DNA from: Trueperella bernardiae
Lineage (GTDB): Bacteria > Actinomycetota > Actinomycetes > Actinomycetales > Actinomycetaceae
Direction of reading: 5' to 3'
Assembly (NCBI RefSeq): GCF_001469025.1
Contig: NZ_LNIZ01000002.1
Location: 186,001 to 250,000 of the forward strand
Length of the DNA stretch: 64,000 nucleotides
Below, piece after piece: positions 8,567 to 17,119 of the stretch; the first letter of the stretch is position 1, and the number at the start of each line of letters is the position of its first letter. A model generated the notes under the pieces. It saw only the letters and a program-made list of their open reading frames with translations, was not told the DNA's origin and ran no database searches. A program made the translations under genes and the position numbers.

Positions 8567-10135
8567 CTACAGGCTGAAGCCCAGCAGCATCGGCCCGAAC
8601 ACCAGCGTCCACACCGTGATCATCACGATGCCGAGGATGTTGAGCCACAGGCCGGCCTTGACCATCTGTGCGATGGAGATGTAGCCCGAGCCGTAGGCGA
8701 TCGCGTTCGGCGGAGTGGCCACGGGAAGCATGAAGGCGCAGGTGGCGGCGAGGGCCACCGGGATCACGAGCAGCTGCACGTCCACGCCCATGCCGATCGC
8801 CACGGCGCCGATGATCGGCAGGAAGGCCGCGGCGGTGGCGGTGTTGGACGTCATTTCGGTGAGGAAGATGACGATCGCGGCCACGCCGGCGATGATGATG
8901 ATCGTGGGCAGCCCGGCCATCGACCCGGCCACCTCGCCAATCCACACCGACAGCCCCGAGCTCCCGAACGCTGCAGACAGTGACAGGCCGCCACCGAACA
9001 GCAGAAGCACGTCCCACGGGATGTGCTTGGCGGTCTCCCAATCCAGGATTGCCACGCCCTCGCTCGGCTTGGCCGGCGTAATAAAGAGGACCATCGCGAG
9101 GATCATGGCGATCGTGGAGTCGGAGATGGGGCCGTCGGGCCAGAAGGTGGGGATGATGATCCAGGCGGCAGCGGCGGCCACGAAGATCAGGCCAACGATC
9201 TTCTCCTGTGCGGACATTGGCCCCATGTCGCGCAGCTCGCGCTCGATGAGCTCCTTACCGCCGGGGATCTCGCTCACCTCGGGCTTGTACACCCGCACCA
9301 GCAGCTGCCAGGCCACCAGCAGGAACAGCCAGGCCATCGGGGTGGCGAAGAGCATCCACTTGCCGAACGACAGCGTGATGTCATGCGTGTCCTGCAGGTA
9401 CCCGCGCAGCAGCGCATTTGGCGGCGTGCCGATCAGCGTGGACAGCGACGCGATCGACGCCGCGTACGCGATCCCCAGCATGAGCGCGGTGCCGAAGTTG
9501 GACAGGCGGGGGCCGTCGTCGTCGCCGACATGCCCGATCGTGGAGAGCACGGAGATGCCGATCGGCAGCATCATGACGGCGGTCGCGGTATTCGACACCC
9601 ACATCGAGAGGAAGCCGGTGGCCACCATGAACCCGAGCACGAGCCGCGTGGGCTTCGTGCCGATCGCCCGCACGATGGTGAGCGCGAGCCGCCGGTGGAA
9701 GTTCCACCGTTGCATGGCGAGCGCGAGGAAGAACCCGCCCATGAACAGGAAGATCGTGGAGGAGGCGTAGGCGCCGCCGGCCTCCTTGAAGCTCATGATC
9801 CCGAAGATGGGGAAGAGCGTGACGGGCACGAGCGCGGTGGCGGCCAGCGGGATCGCTTCGGTCATCCACCACACGCCCATCATGACCGCGATGCCCGCGG
9901 TGATGGCGATGTTGGTGGCACTGGTATCCATCTCCTTCGCGGCGAATTGCTCGAGCAGGGAGGCGGAGAGCTCTTTGGGGAAGATGAAGTAGACGATCAG
10001 CCCGGCCACGACGCCGGCCGCCAGCCCGCCGAGGTGGCGCAGCCAGGGGTGGCCTTGGGGCATGATCGTTTCGTCGTGGTGGTCTTGGGAACCTGCGGAA
10101 ATGGGGGAGTCTTTGATGAGATTCGGCGTGCTCAT
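8567..10135 (-). CDS. DASS-family (SLC13) di/tricarboxylate or anion transporter
   Basis: A 522-residue polytopic membrane protein of the divalent anion:sodium symporter family, probably importing C4/C6 carboxylates with sodium. Both family signature hairpins are present: SNTATAVMMLP (about residue 165) and the matching SNTATAAAFLP in the second half, each part of the substrate and sodium site. WWMTEAIPLAAT near residue 90 is also typical. The N-terminus is hydrophilic and cytoplasmic (about 35 residues). The ATG follows AGAGAGG. It stands alone between two near-identical C palindromes. The exact substrate cannot be told; succinate/malate-type transport is the usual guess. Confidence 0.88.
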   Translation of the reverse strand: MSTPNLIKDSPISAGSQDHHDETIMPQGHPWLRHLGGLAAGVVAGLIVYFIFPKELSASLLEQFAAKEMDTSATNIAITAGIAVMMGVWWMTEAIPLAATALVPVTLFPIFGIMSFKEAGGAYASSTIFLFMGGFFLALAMQRWNFHRRLALTIVRAIGTKPTRLVLGFMVATGFLSMWVSNTATAVMMLPIGISVLSTIGHVGDDDGPRLSNFGTALMLGIAYAASIASLSTLIGTPPNALLRGYLQDTHDITLSFGKWMLFATPMAWLFLLVAWQLLVRVYKPEVSEIPGGKELIERELRDMGPMSAQEKIVGLIFVAAAAAWIIIPTFWPDGPISDSTIAMILAMVLFITPAKPSEGVAILDWETAKHIPWDVLLLFGGGLSLSAAFGSSGLSVWIGEVAGSMAGLPTIIIIAGVAAIVIFLTEMTSNTATAAAFLPIIGAVAIGMGVDVQLLVIPVALAATCAFMLPVATPPNAIAYGSGYISIAQMVKAGLWLNILGIVMITVWTLVFGPMLLGFSL

Positions 10136-10337
10136 GACGACCTCTCTTGGTGGGTTTTGTGCGGCTGGCCTGGTGCGGCGGTGAAGCGATGCCCGAGGGC
10201 ACGACGTTGTGTCCTCGGGGGCTTGGTGCCATCCTAGGAAGGTTTTCGCCGGCGGATTGTCTCAATATCAAGATGTTACCGAATTGTTATCAACGACGAC
10301 GTCGAGGCCGGTGTTCGCCCTCGCGCGGGCTATCGCC

Positions 10338-10418
10338 GTTTCGGCACACGCAAAGTGTGTTCTCGTCACCTAAATCCGCGATTTGAGTGACGAGAAAAGG
10401 CTTTGCGTGACGTGAAAC
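10338..10418. repeat. Family C palindromic repeat, copy C2
   Basis: An 81-bp element with ends GTTTC / GAAAC and arms CTCGTCAC / GTGACGAG, the same length as C1 and strongly similar to it. Some paired positions differ between the arms (GTGTGTTCTC versus GAGAAAAGGC), so this copy is slightly decayed. The rest of 10136-10575 holds the transporter promoter region and GC-rich sequence with no gene seen. Confidence 0.8.
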
Positions 10419-10575
10419 GGGGGTGGGCGTGGTTGCCGGGTTGGTGACGTGAAAGCGGGGTGGGGCGGGGAGCCGGGCGGGCGGCGTCGTGCGGAAGGGG
10501 CAAGGTGGCACCCGCCACTTGGGCGGGCGCGGCCGATAGAATGCCGGCAGGAGGCCAAACGAAGGAGGGATCGGC

Positions 10576-10974
10576 ATGGAGGCGCAGACCCGGCTGGACC
10601 CCTGTGAGGTCGTGGACCGATTCCCCGCCGAGCTACAGGCGGACGCGCGGGCACTGTACGGGCTGCTGAAGTCCGTGACGGGGCACGAAGCCGTGATGTG
10701 GGGGCCGTCCGTCATCGGGTTCGGGGAGAAGGTGCCGGTGTGTGTGGATGAGTCGTCGCCGGATGGGTTCGAGATCGGGTTTTCCCGTCGGGGCACGAAG
10801 CTGGTGCTCGTGCTGCGCCGCTACTCCGAGTACTACGCGCCGATCCTGGCCAGGCTGGGGTCGGTGCCGTTTGGGCGGAATGCGATTGTGCTGCCAGCCT
10901 TTGACGAGCTTGACGAATCCGTGTTGCGCGAACTGATCGAGACCGCGTGGGAGGATCGCACGCGGGCCGACTAG
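10576..10974 (+). CDS. DUF1801 (YdhG-like) domain protein
   Basis: A 132-residue protein with the DUF1801 pattern MWGPSVIGFG in its first half and RYSEYYAPILARLG in the second. The family is soluble and structurally resembles frataxin/YjbR folds; its biochemical role is not settled. The ATG at 10576 follows GAAGGAGGG with good spacing. It stands alone in its transcription unit. An alternative could be an uncharacterised stress protein; no catalytic motif is seen. Confidence 0.75.
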   Translation: MEAQTRLDPCEVVDRFPAELQADARALYGLLKSVTGHEAVMWGPSVIGFGEKVPVCVDESSPDGFEIGFSRRGTKLVLVLRRYSEYYAPILARLGSVPFGRNAIVLPAFDELDESVLRELIETAWEDRTRAD

Positions 10975-11066
10975 CACGTGTTCCTGTTGCGGTGGCGGGC
11001 GCCAGTGCCCGCCGCCCTGGCTTGTCCAGCCCGGCCAGTGCCCGAGGGGTGACCTGTCGGGCTCGT

Positions 11067-11138
11067 GTTGCTAACCGGTGAGTCTGGAAGCTCTCGTTGC
11101 CAAAATCGGTCCTTTCGGTCCCAAATTCACCAGTTGCC
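11067..11138. repeat. Family B palindromic repeat, copy B1
   Basis: Runs from GTTGCTAACCGGTGAG to TTCACCAGTTGCC with the family core CTCTCGTTGCCAAAATCGGT. The arms are partly decayed (AACCGGTGA against TTCACCAGTT). Confidence 0.7.
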
Positions 11139-11228
11139 CACGCCGGGTGGGTGTGAGCTGAGCCCAGCGCAGTGAAATGGGCCGACCGTCGTCGTGAAGA
11201 GGGCCTTGCCCTGCGTAACTGTGTCGGT

Positions 11229-11246
11229 GTATTATGTGCGTAATAC
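11229..11246. promoter_or_regulatory. Inverted-repeat operator for the GntR regulator
   Basis: GTATTA-N6-TAATAC is a perfect palindrome about 26 nt before the GTG of the GntR/YtrA-type gene. It overlaps the likely -10 area and matches the AT-rich sites of this subfamily, so autoregulation is probable. Confidence 0.65.
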
Positions 11247-11271
11247 AGCAACACAAAGGAAGGTGGTGTAC

Positions 11272-11652
11272 GTGGACTTCGAAGCCGGAATCCCGATTTG
11301 GATGCAGCTGGTGGACGAATTCACCCGCCGGATCGTTAGCGGCGCATGGGCGCCGGGCGCGCGCGTGCCTTCCGTGCGGGAACTCGCGGCGGAGCTCGGG
11401 GTCAACCCCAACACCGCCCAGCGCGCACTCGCCGAACTCGAACGCCGCGAGCTGTGCCGCACCGAGCGCACGGCCGGCAGATTCATCACCGACAGCGCCG
11501 AACGGGTCGACGCCCTGCGCATCGAACTCGCCCAATTGTCGGCCGACGACTACATCCGCGCAGCCCGCGGCCTCGGCCTCACCCACGAACAAGCACAGCA
11601 GCTCATCACCTCGAGTTGGCACAGCTACGACCTCAACCCCGAAGGGAGATAA
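11272..11652 (+). CDS. GntR-family (YtrA-like) transcriptional repressor
   Basis: A 126-residue regulator with an N-terminal winged helix (PIWMQLVDEFTRRIVSGAWAPGARVPSVRELAAEL, then VNPNTAQRALAELE) and only a short C-terminal helix, as in the YtrA subfamily, which controls adjacent ABC transporters. GTG 11272 is chosen because AAGGAAGG lies 8 nt upstream and the frame then begins VDFEAGIPIW; an upstream GTG at 11263 would sit on the binding site. It is followed 3 nt later by the ABC ATPase, forming a three-gene operon under the palindrome at 11229-11246. The ligand is unknown. Confidence 0.9.
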   Translation: MDFEAGIPIWMQLVDEFTRRIVSGAWAPGARVPSVRELAAELGVNPNTAQRALAELERRELCRTERTAGRFITDSAERVDALRIELAQLSADDYIRAARGLGLTHEQAQQLITSSWHSYDLNPEGR

Positions 11653-11655
11653 CCC

Positions 11656-12360
11656 ATGAACGAGCGTGAACCGCTGCTCCACATCCGCGACCTGCGCAAG
11701 AGCTACGGCGACGTCCAGGCGCTCGCCGACGTCAACCTGGACCTGGAGGCCGGCCGCATCGTCGGGCTCCTCGGCGAAAACGGTTGCGGCAAGACCACGC
11801 TGCTCAAGACCATCGCCGGCGTCAACGCCGGCTACAGCGGCGAGGTGCGTGTGCTCGGCAACGCGCCCGGGCCGGAGACCAAGGCAGTCACCGCGTTCCT
11901 GCCCGACAGCGAATTCCTGCCGCGCAAGCTCGCCGTGCGCTACTGCCTCGACCTTTACGACGACCTCTTCGCGGACTTCGACCGCGCCCGCGCCCTCGAC
12001 ATGATCGGCAACTTTGGGCTGAATGAGTCGATGAAGCTGTCGGAGATGTCGAAGGGCATGAGGGAAAAGGTGCAGGTCTCGCTGACGATGTCGCGCCGCG
12101 CGAAGCTCTACCTACTCGACGAGCCCATCAGCGGCGTCGACCCCGCCGCCCGCGAAGGCATCCTCCAAGCGATCCTCGACAACCTCGAATCCGACTCGCT
12201 CCTCGTCATGTCCACCCACCTCGTCCACGACCTCGAGCCGGCTCTCGACACGGTCGTCTTCATGCGCCACGGCCAGATCACCATGACCGGCGACGCCGAC
12301 GACCTCCGTTCCGAACACGGCCTCAGCATCGACCAGCTCTTCCGAAAGGTGTACCGATGA
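11656..12360 (+). CDS. ABC transporter ATP-binding protein (YtrB-like)
   Basis: A 234-residue nucleotide-binding subunit. Walker A is GLLGENGCGKTTLLK (about residue 40), the signature region is MSKGMREKVQ instead of the usual LSGGQ form, Walker B is LYLLDEPISGVD, and the switch histidine lies in MSTHLVHD. The weak signature is common in ATPases paired with GntR/YtrA regulators. Its stop overlaps the start of the permease (ATGA), so the two are translationally coupled. Export of a peptide, antibiotic or cell-wall compound is plausible but not shown. Confidence 0.9.
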   Translation: MNEREPLLHIRDLRKSYGDVQALADVNLDLEAGRIVGLLGENGCGKTTLLKTIAGVNAGYSGEVRVLGNAPGPETKAVTAFLPDSEFLPRKLAVRYCLDLYDDLFADFDRARALDMIGNFGLNESMKLSEMSKGMREKVQVSLTMSRRAKLYLLDEPISGVDPAAREGILQAILDNLESDSLLVMSTHLVHDLEPALDTVVFMRHGQITMTGDADDLRSEHGLSIDQLFRKVYR

Positions 12361-13208
12361 TCGGCAAACTGCTCAAGCATGAATTTATCCGTACGCGCGG
12401 GATTATCGGAGTCGTGGTCGGCGCCGCCCTCGCCACCATCGCGCTCGGGTGTGCGCTCATGGCGTTTCGCATCCCGGTTCTTAATGAATTCGGCGTGGTG
12501 CTCGGCCTGCTGCCGGTGATCGTGCTGGTCCCGGCCCTGCAGATCATCCTGGCTGTGGACTTTTGGCGCTCCAGCTTCCGCTCGGAGGGCTATCTGACGC
12601 ACGCGATCCCGGTCAAGGGCTCCACGATCTACTGGACGAAGCTGGGGTGGGCGATGATTGTGACCGCCGTGGCGCTGGTGATCGACTTCCTGCTGCTTGC
12701 GCTCGTGTGGTTCGTCGTAGGCACGACGCTCGGCGCCGCCTTCTTCGATCCCGATCCGAACCTGTTCGCCGTTGTGGGTGAGGTGCTGCGGAATGCGGGC
12801 CAGGTGGTCCCGGTCCCGGTGCTGTATGGGCTGGTCATCCCACTGTTGCTCATCGGAGTGTTCTTCATGTGGCCGGTGTTCTTCACGTTCGTCGCCACCG
12901 TGGGAAGCGAGGGGCGCTTCGGCCGGATGGGCGCGGGCGGGCCGATCGTCGTCGCGATCGTGGCATGGATCGCGTGGCAGGTGGCGGCGGTGATCTCGCT
13001 GGCGGCAGTGCCGTTCGGGCTCGACATGTCGATGATCGAGAGGGGCGGGGCCCCCGAGTTCGTCCACTATGGCATGGCGCAGCTCATCGCCGCCGACCCG
13101 GACAGCGAAGTGATGCCGCTCGGCATGTTCGTTGGCATGGCGATCATGATCGTGGTGTTCCTGTGGTTGTCGCGCCGCTCGTGGAACCAGAAGGTGGAGC
13201 TGAACTAA
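12357..13208 (+). CDS. ABC transporter permease subunit
   Basis: A 283-residue integral membrane protein with about six hydrophobic segments (e.g. GVVVGAALATIALGCALMA, GLLPVIVLVPALQIILAV, LVIDFLLLALVWFVVG and the C-terminal GMFVGMAIMIVVFLW). The start overlaps the ATPase stop by four bases. It is the membrane partner of the upstream ATPase, in the style of ABC-2 permeases. No conserved substrate motif can be seen. Confidence 0.85.
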   Translation: MIGKLLKHEFIRTRGIIGVVVGAALATIALGCALMAFRIPVLNEFGVVLGLLPVIVLVPALQIILAVDFWRSSFRSEGYLTHAIPVKGSTIYWTKLGWAMIVTAVALVIDFLLLALVWFVVGTTLGAAFFDPDPNLFAVVGEVLRNAGQVVPVPVLYGLVIPLLLIGVFFMWPVFFTFVATVGSEGRFGRMGAGGPIVVAIVAWIAWQVAAVISLAAVPFGLDMSMIERGGAPEFVHYGMAQLIAADPDSEVMPLGMFVGMAIMIVVFLWLSRRSWNQKVELN

Positions 13209-13216
13209 CGGGCGCT

Positions 13217-13290
13217 GTTGCTAACTCGTGAGTCTGAGAGTTTTCGTCGGGAAAACCGGCGGTCTTGCTCTCAGGCTCACGAGTTTTTAC
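13217..13290. repeat. Family B palindromic repeat, copy B2
   Basis: Arms 13223-13240 and 13268-13285 match at 17 of 18 positions. The core AGTTTTCGTC..AAAACCGGC is that of the family. It lies directly behind the permease stop and may also act as its terminator. Confidence 0.8.
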
Positions 13291-13299
13291 GCCGGAGCG

Positions 13300-13600
13300 A
13301 GCGCGCTTGGGGTCGTTCGCGGGGCCGCAAGAATGGGTGTCGTCCTTGTGGACCTGGATGTCAATCCGGCGCCGACCGCAAGAGCGTATCCGATGAGGGT
13401 GGACATTTTCGAGCTGTTGCGCGGATCTTCGATTTTCGCCGCCTCCTGGTGGGAGATTATCAGCTCCTTGGCCAGATCTTCCTGGCGCATCTCGCGCTCC
13501 TTGCGGATTTCCACAAGTCATGTCGTGACCTGGCGAAGCTGGGTATACATCTCGATTGAGCTGAGTGTGCCGGGGCGGTGACGTCGATCCCGAGCTGGTC
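13300..13600 (-). pseudogene. Decayed XRE-family antitoxin gene (HigA-like remnant)
   Basis: On the minus strand, one frame gives SIEMYTQLRQVTT, then an in-frame stop, then LVEIRKEREMRQEDLAKEL, KIEDPRNSSKMSTLIGYALAVGAG. The expected C-terminal end RIDIQVHKDDTHS appears in a second frame. This is the helix-turn-helix pattern of HigA/XRE-type antitoxins, with one premature stop and one frameshift near 13370. No intact toxin gene is seen beside it. A strong AAGGAGG lies near 13615-13625 on the same strand but leads into a different frame. Confidence 0.6.
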
Positions 13601-13691
13601 ATAGATGCCTATGGCGAGCCTCCTTATCACACAAGCATGCAACCACTGGGTTGCAGTTATCTATCTAGGGATCTTCTCGATCGAGGGTATT

Positions 13692-13885
13692 CGGCAGAAC
13701 TCGTGAATATACCGGCTGGCAATTTCTGTAGAGGCCTGGCGGATCTTAGGTTCACGAGTTGTGTCGGCCGCAGCCGGTACCGGGCACGACCTGGGGCCGG
13801 TGTCGGGCAGCGCGTGGGCCGGCGGCACGGATTATCGGCGTCCGGCCCGGCGGATCCCAAGCCTCACCCCTAATTGGGAAGAGCC
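13692..13885 (+). repeat. Composite D/E repeat, copy 2
   Basis: Begins with a D palindrome (CGGCAGAACTCGTGAA ... TTCACGAGTTGTGTCGG, 13692-13767), continues through GGATTATCGGCGTCC, and ends TAATTGGGAAGAGCC. The full order matches the reverse complement of 7701-7873. No coding capacity is credible here. Confidence 0.75.
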
Positions 13886-13897
13886 AATTAAATTCAC

Positions 13898-13952
13898 TGG
13901 ACGATTTTGGCGCCATCTTTCCTATATGAGGTCATGGCGTCAAAATCGTCCA
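13898..13952. repeat. Family A palindromic repeat, copy A2
   Basis: Nineteen-base arms TGGACGATTTTGGCGCCAT and ATGGCGTCAAAATCGTCCA differ at one position and enclose a loop containing CCTATATGAGG. It lies 13 nt after the composite repeat. The stretch 13953-14121 is AT-rich and empty apart from a segment shared with the region near 8030. Confidence 0.85.
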
Positions 13953-14121
13953 CTGTTGTTAAGTGGCTCGCTCGATTGGGTATCAGAGCCTTGGTTTAAT
14001 AGGCAAAATGTGGGTCTAATACTTGGATTTTTCGTTGCTAGGACACGGAAAGTCCGGGTCTTTGAGGGCTAGCTTGCGAGGGCGTGGCAAGGCCCGAAAT
14101 TGTTTAGTCATTCGCGGACAA

Positions 14122-14161
14122 GGAAAAGCCCGGAAACGTTGATTTCGCGCGGTTTCCGGGC
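14122..14161 (-). terminator. Terminator of tRNA-Ser (GCU)
   Basis: On the minus strand GCCCGGAAAC and GTTTCCGGGC form a 10-bp stem followed by TTTT, just after the tRNA. Confidence 0.85.
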
Positions 14162-14167
14162 GCTGGG

Positions 14168-14256
14168 CGGAGATGGCGGGATTTGAACCCGCGAGCCACG
14201 TTTCCACGGCTACTCCCTTAGCAGGGGAGCGCTTTCGACCACTCAGCCACATCTCC
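14168..14256 (-). tRNA. tRNA-Ser (GCU)
   Basis: Class II tRNA on the minus strand: acceptor GGAGATG with CATCTCC, anticodon loop CTGCTAA (anticodon GCU), a long variable arm, and T-loop GTTCAAA. No CCA is encoded. Confidence 0.95.
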
Positions 14257-14318
14257 AGGCTTGATCAGAATAGCGGATATCGCCCGGGCGGCGCCAATTT
14301 ACCGCAGCCCCGGCGCCG

Positions 14319-14861
14319 TCAGGCGCGTCGCTGTCGTGCAAGCCATGCGTCCCTGGTCATCGCGTTGACGTGAACGGTTCGCTTCTCGTGTAACCGCGGG
14401 ATGTCGACGTCGTGGAGAGTCTCAACATGCACGAAGCCGAGCTTTTCCTGGACGCGCTTTGACTGGGTGTTGCCGTCGTAGAACCTGCACCAGACCTTAG
14501 TGATGCCGATGTCTTCAAAGGCGTGGCGAAGAATCTCCCGGGCGGCTTCCGGTGTGAGCCCACGGCCCCAGTACGGTTGGCCGATCCAAAAGCCGAGGTT
14601 GCACTCGTCGGCGGGTGTGTCCTTGCTGTCGACCTTGAGTTCGATAGATCCGATAAGTCTGCCGTCATCTTTCAGGCACATGGCATACGCCTCCGGGCCG
14701 TCCAGGAAGTTTCTGATGATTCCGAGGCTTTCCTCAACGCTCTTATGCGGTGGCCACCCGGCCATCGGACCTATGGCGGGGGCGCTGGCGTAGTGGAAGA
14801 GGTCGGTTGCGTCGCGTTCTTCCCATTGGCGCAAGAGTAGTCGTTCGGTCTCAAGTGTCAT
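14319..14861 (-). CDS. GNAT N-acetyltransferase (RimJ/RimL type)
   Basis: A 180-residue acetyltransferase, opening MTLETERLLLRQWEERDATDLF as in the RimJ/RimL group, which acetylates N-terminal amines of proteins or small amines using acetyl-CoA. IGQPYWGRGLTPEAARE carries the acetyl-CoA-binding loop (about residues 95-110), and DGNTQSKRVQEKLGF is the typical end of the fold. It begins 12 nt after the ArsR-type gene and is the last gene of that operon. The substrate is unknown. Confidence 0.88.
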   Translation of the reverse strand: MTLETERLLLRQWEERDATDLFHYASAPAIGPMAGWPPHKSVEESLGIIRNFLDGPEAYAMCLKDDGRLIGSIELKVDSKDTPADECNLGFWIGQPYWGRGLTPEAAREILRHAFEDIGITKVWCRFYDGNTQSKRVQEKLGFVHVETLHDVDIPRLHEKRTVHVNAMTRDAWLARQRRA

Positions 14862-14873
14862 GTTCGCTTACCT

Positions 14874-15476
14874 CTACTCCTTGGCGGGCGCGGCGTATCC
14901 AATCGGCAGGAGCGAGAATCGGAAGTCGTAGCGGATCGCGCCCGGCCCGGCATCGGCGGGCTTGGCGTCGGCTGGCCCGGTGCCTGCCGGCTGGGTGTCT
15001 TCGTCCGGCGTCGCCGGGCGCCCCACATACCGCTCGACAAGTGCGGAAAGTTCGTCGGCGAGTGTGCGGGCGTCGTCGAGGCTGAGGGTGAGGACGGTGT
15101 CGCCGTTGGCGAAGGGGAGGACGACGCCGGCGTCACGCTGCTGGGCGGCGAAGGCCTCTGAGCGGTCGCGGACGTGCTGGTCGAGGAGGGTGAGCGCGGC
15201 GGTGAGGCCGGGGGCGAGCTCCGGGTCGTCGACCTGCCACCCGCCCGGGACGGCGGACCACCAGGTTTCGCGGGCGTCGTCGCCGGGCTGCTTGGTCACG
15301 ACGCCGGCCGCCCAGAGTTTCTTCAGGTGGTAGGAGACCTTGTTGGGCGCGAGTTCCACGGCCTGCGCGAGGTCGGAGGTGCGGGCGCGCCCGGCTGCCG
15401 TGATCTCGTACAGGAGCTTGAGCCGCACGGGATTGGCCAGCGCGGCCACGACCTCCGGGGTGGCTATGTTCGTCAT
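14874..15476 (-). CDS. ArsR-type winged-helix regulator
   Basis: A 200-residue regulator. The N-terminal helix-turn-helix (VVAALANPVRLKLLYEI ... TSDLAQAVELAPNKVSYHLKKLWAAGVV) is the ArsR fold; the later part (about residues 80-200) is longer than a minimal ArsR protein and includes a Pro/Ala/Asp-rich tail. The ATG overlaps the stop of the MFS gene (ATGA), so it is translated from the same message and probably controls that transporter. No metal-binding cysteine cluster is present, so a metal signal is unlikely. Confidence 0.85.
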   Translation of the reverse strand: MTNIATPEVVAALANPVRLKLLYEITAAGRARTSDLAQAVELAPNKVSYHLKKLWAAGVVTKQPGDDARETWWSAVPGGWQVDDPELAPGLTAALTLLDQHVRDRSEAFAAQQRDAGVVLPFANGDTVLTLSLDDARTLADELSALVERYVGRPATPDEDTQPAGTGPADAKPADAGPGAIRYDFRFSLLPIGYAAPAKE

Positions 15477-16830
15477 AGCTCCACATTAGACCACTCGCCT
15501 GGGCGCGGCAGCGAGCGCACCCGCGGCATCGCCGACCAGGTGAGCAAAGGCACGACCATCACCACGATGAACGCCGCCATAGCCACGCTGTAGGCACCCC
15601 GGTCGAGCAGCACGCCGGCCAGGGTGGGGCCGGCCGCCATCGGCAACGACGTGATCAGCCCAAACGCCGCCCATAGCCGGCCCTGCATGTGGTCGGGCGC
15701 CGTGGAGAAAATGATGGAGTGGTGGCCCGCAGTGGTGATCGCGGCCATGAGGTACAGGCCCATGCACGGGATGATCACCACGAGCTCGCGGCTGAACACC
15801 GCCGGGATCAGCACCAACGCCGACGCCGGAATGGCCACCGTGAACACCCGCCCCGTGCGGAAGCGGTTCGAATACCGGCCCGCCAGCGCGGATCCGACCA
15901 GTGCAAACACCGCGATCGCCATGTTATAGCCCGCGATTGTGCCCGGCGACCGGCCGTCCAGCACCAGCGCGTACGTGATCGCGTGCTGCGCGCCGAGGAA
16001 CCCGATGTTCGCCACTGACAGTGGTGCCAGCAATTGCAAGATCGTGGGGTGTTCGCGCAGGTAGGCGAAGCCGTCGCGGACGTCGGTGGTGAAGGTGGTC
16101 CACGCTTTCACGACGACGGTCGGGCCGGTGGCGTCGTCGACGCGGGTGGTGGCCGGGGCAGGTGCTGTGGTGGAGGCTGGTTCGGCGGGGGTGGCCGGTT
16201 CGGCGGGGGTGTGCGCGGGCGGAGGTCGCGGCGGATGAGGGAGCCGCACAGGCCAAGGAGGAGGTAGCCGACAACTGAGGCGGCGAAGGGTGCCCACGCG
16301 CCCAGGGCGTAGAGGGCGGCGCCGATGGGTGGGGCGCCGAGTTCGATGGTGGCGTCGCGGCCGTGGTTGGCGGCGCTGGCCTTGACGAGGTCCTCGCCGT
16401 GGACAAGCGTGCGGAGGATCGCGTCCGTGACCTGGCCAAACAGGCCGGCGTTGATGGCGCCCAGCGAGGTCAGCGTGATGAGGACGGGGAAGCTGAGGGC
16501 GCCGGTGACGAAGAGAATCGCGACCGCTGACCAGATGACCGTGCCGAGCGTGGCAAAGAGGTAGAGGATCTTGCGGCGGTCCACCCGGTCGGCGATCACG
16601 CCGCCCGGCACCATGCAAATGATGCCGATGACCTGGGAGGCCGTGGCGATGAGGCCCGCCTGCGTGGCCGAGCCGGTGAGGGCGACGACTGCGAGCGGAA
16701 GCGCAAAAGCGCGCAGGGCGCCGGCGAGCTGAGAGGAGGTGTCGCCGACGAACCAGGCTCGGTAGTCGTGCTGGCGCCACAGGGATTGGGTTGGGGTTTG
16801 GGTGGTGGGTGCGGTATCTGGGGTGATCAT
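15473..16830 (-). pseudogene. MFS transporter gene split by a frameshift in the central loop
   Basis: The first half runs from ATG 16830 and encodes helices 1-6 of a major facilitator permease (DYRAWFVGDTSSQLAGALR, then GGVIADRVDRRKILYLF, the loop 2-3 motif). Near GSLIRRDLRPR (about 16215-16235) the sense passes to another frame, PAHTPAEPATPAEPAS, which leads into the second half (VRDGFAYLREHPTI, GRYSNRFRTGRVF) and the stop at 15473. Read together they make a normal 12-helix protein of about 450 residues. The shift lies in a Pro/Ala-coding linker with short C runs and an 18-bp tandem repeat. TAGGCT lies 6 nt before the ATG, suggesting a leaderless start. A sequencing error is possible. Confidence 0.7.
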
Positions 16831-16930
16831 GGGACCAGCCTAATGCGGCAATTATAATTGTGCAAATAACGTTGAATTAATGGGGTGTTAAAGGGTGGAG
16901 TGCGCTGGAAGTGGGCTGCTAGCGGGTTGG

Positions 16931-17003
16931 TGTGGCTAACTCGTGAGTCTGAGAGTTTTCGTTTCCAAAATCGGCCATTCGGAGCAAATCCTCATGATTT
17001 GTC
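16931..17003. repeat. Family B palindromic repeat, copy B3 (one arm decayed)
   Basis: The left arm GGCTAACTCGTGAGTCTGAG and core AGTTTTCGTTTCCAAAATCG are intact; the right arm (AAATCCTCATGATTTG) is only a partial match. Confidence 0.65.
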
Positions 17004-17081
17004 TACGTGAGCCTTGGCGCCCTGCCCGACCGCGCCCGCGAGCATGTCAGTCACGGCGTTAGCCATGAACGCTGAGAAGGA

Positions 17082-17117
17082 GGCCCGGAAAGGGCGAGGC
17101 GTCGCCCTTTCCGGGCC
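17082..17117 (-). terminator. Hairpin behind tRNA-Ser (UGA)
   Basis: A 16-bp perfect stem (17082-17097 with 17102-17117) and 4-base loop follow the tRNA on the minus strand. The T-tract is poor. Confidence 0.65.
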
Positions 17118-17119
17118 GG

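Noticed and set aside
8333-10418. C1 and C2 as ends of a composite transposon
   Set aside because: They have the same orientation, there is no transposase between them, and a third copy stands alone at 30374.
13565-13873. A 102-residue plus-strand frame through the antitoxin remnant and D/E repeat
   Set aside because: The second half is a translated repeat and the first half is antisense to the antitoxin remnant.
16180-16240. Programmed frameshifting in the MFS gene
   Set aside because: No slippery heptamer with a downstream pseudoknot is evident; a mutation or sequencing error is simpler.
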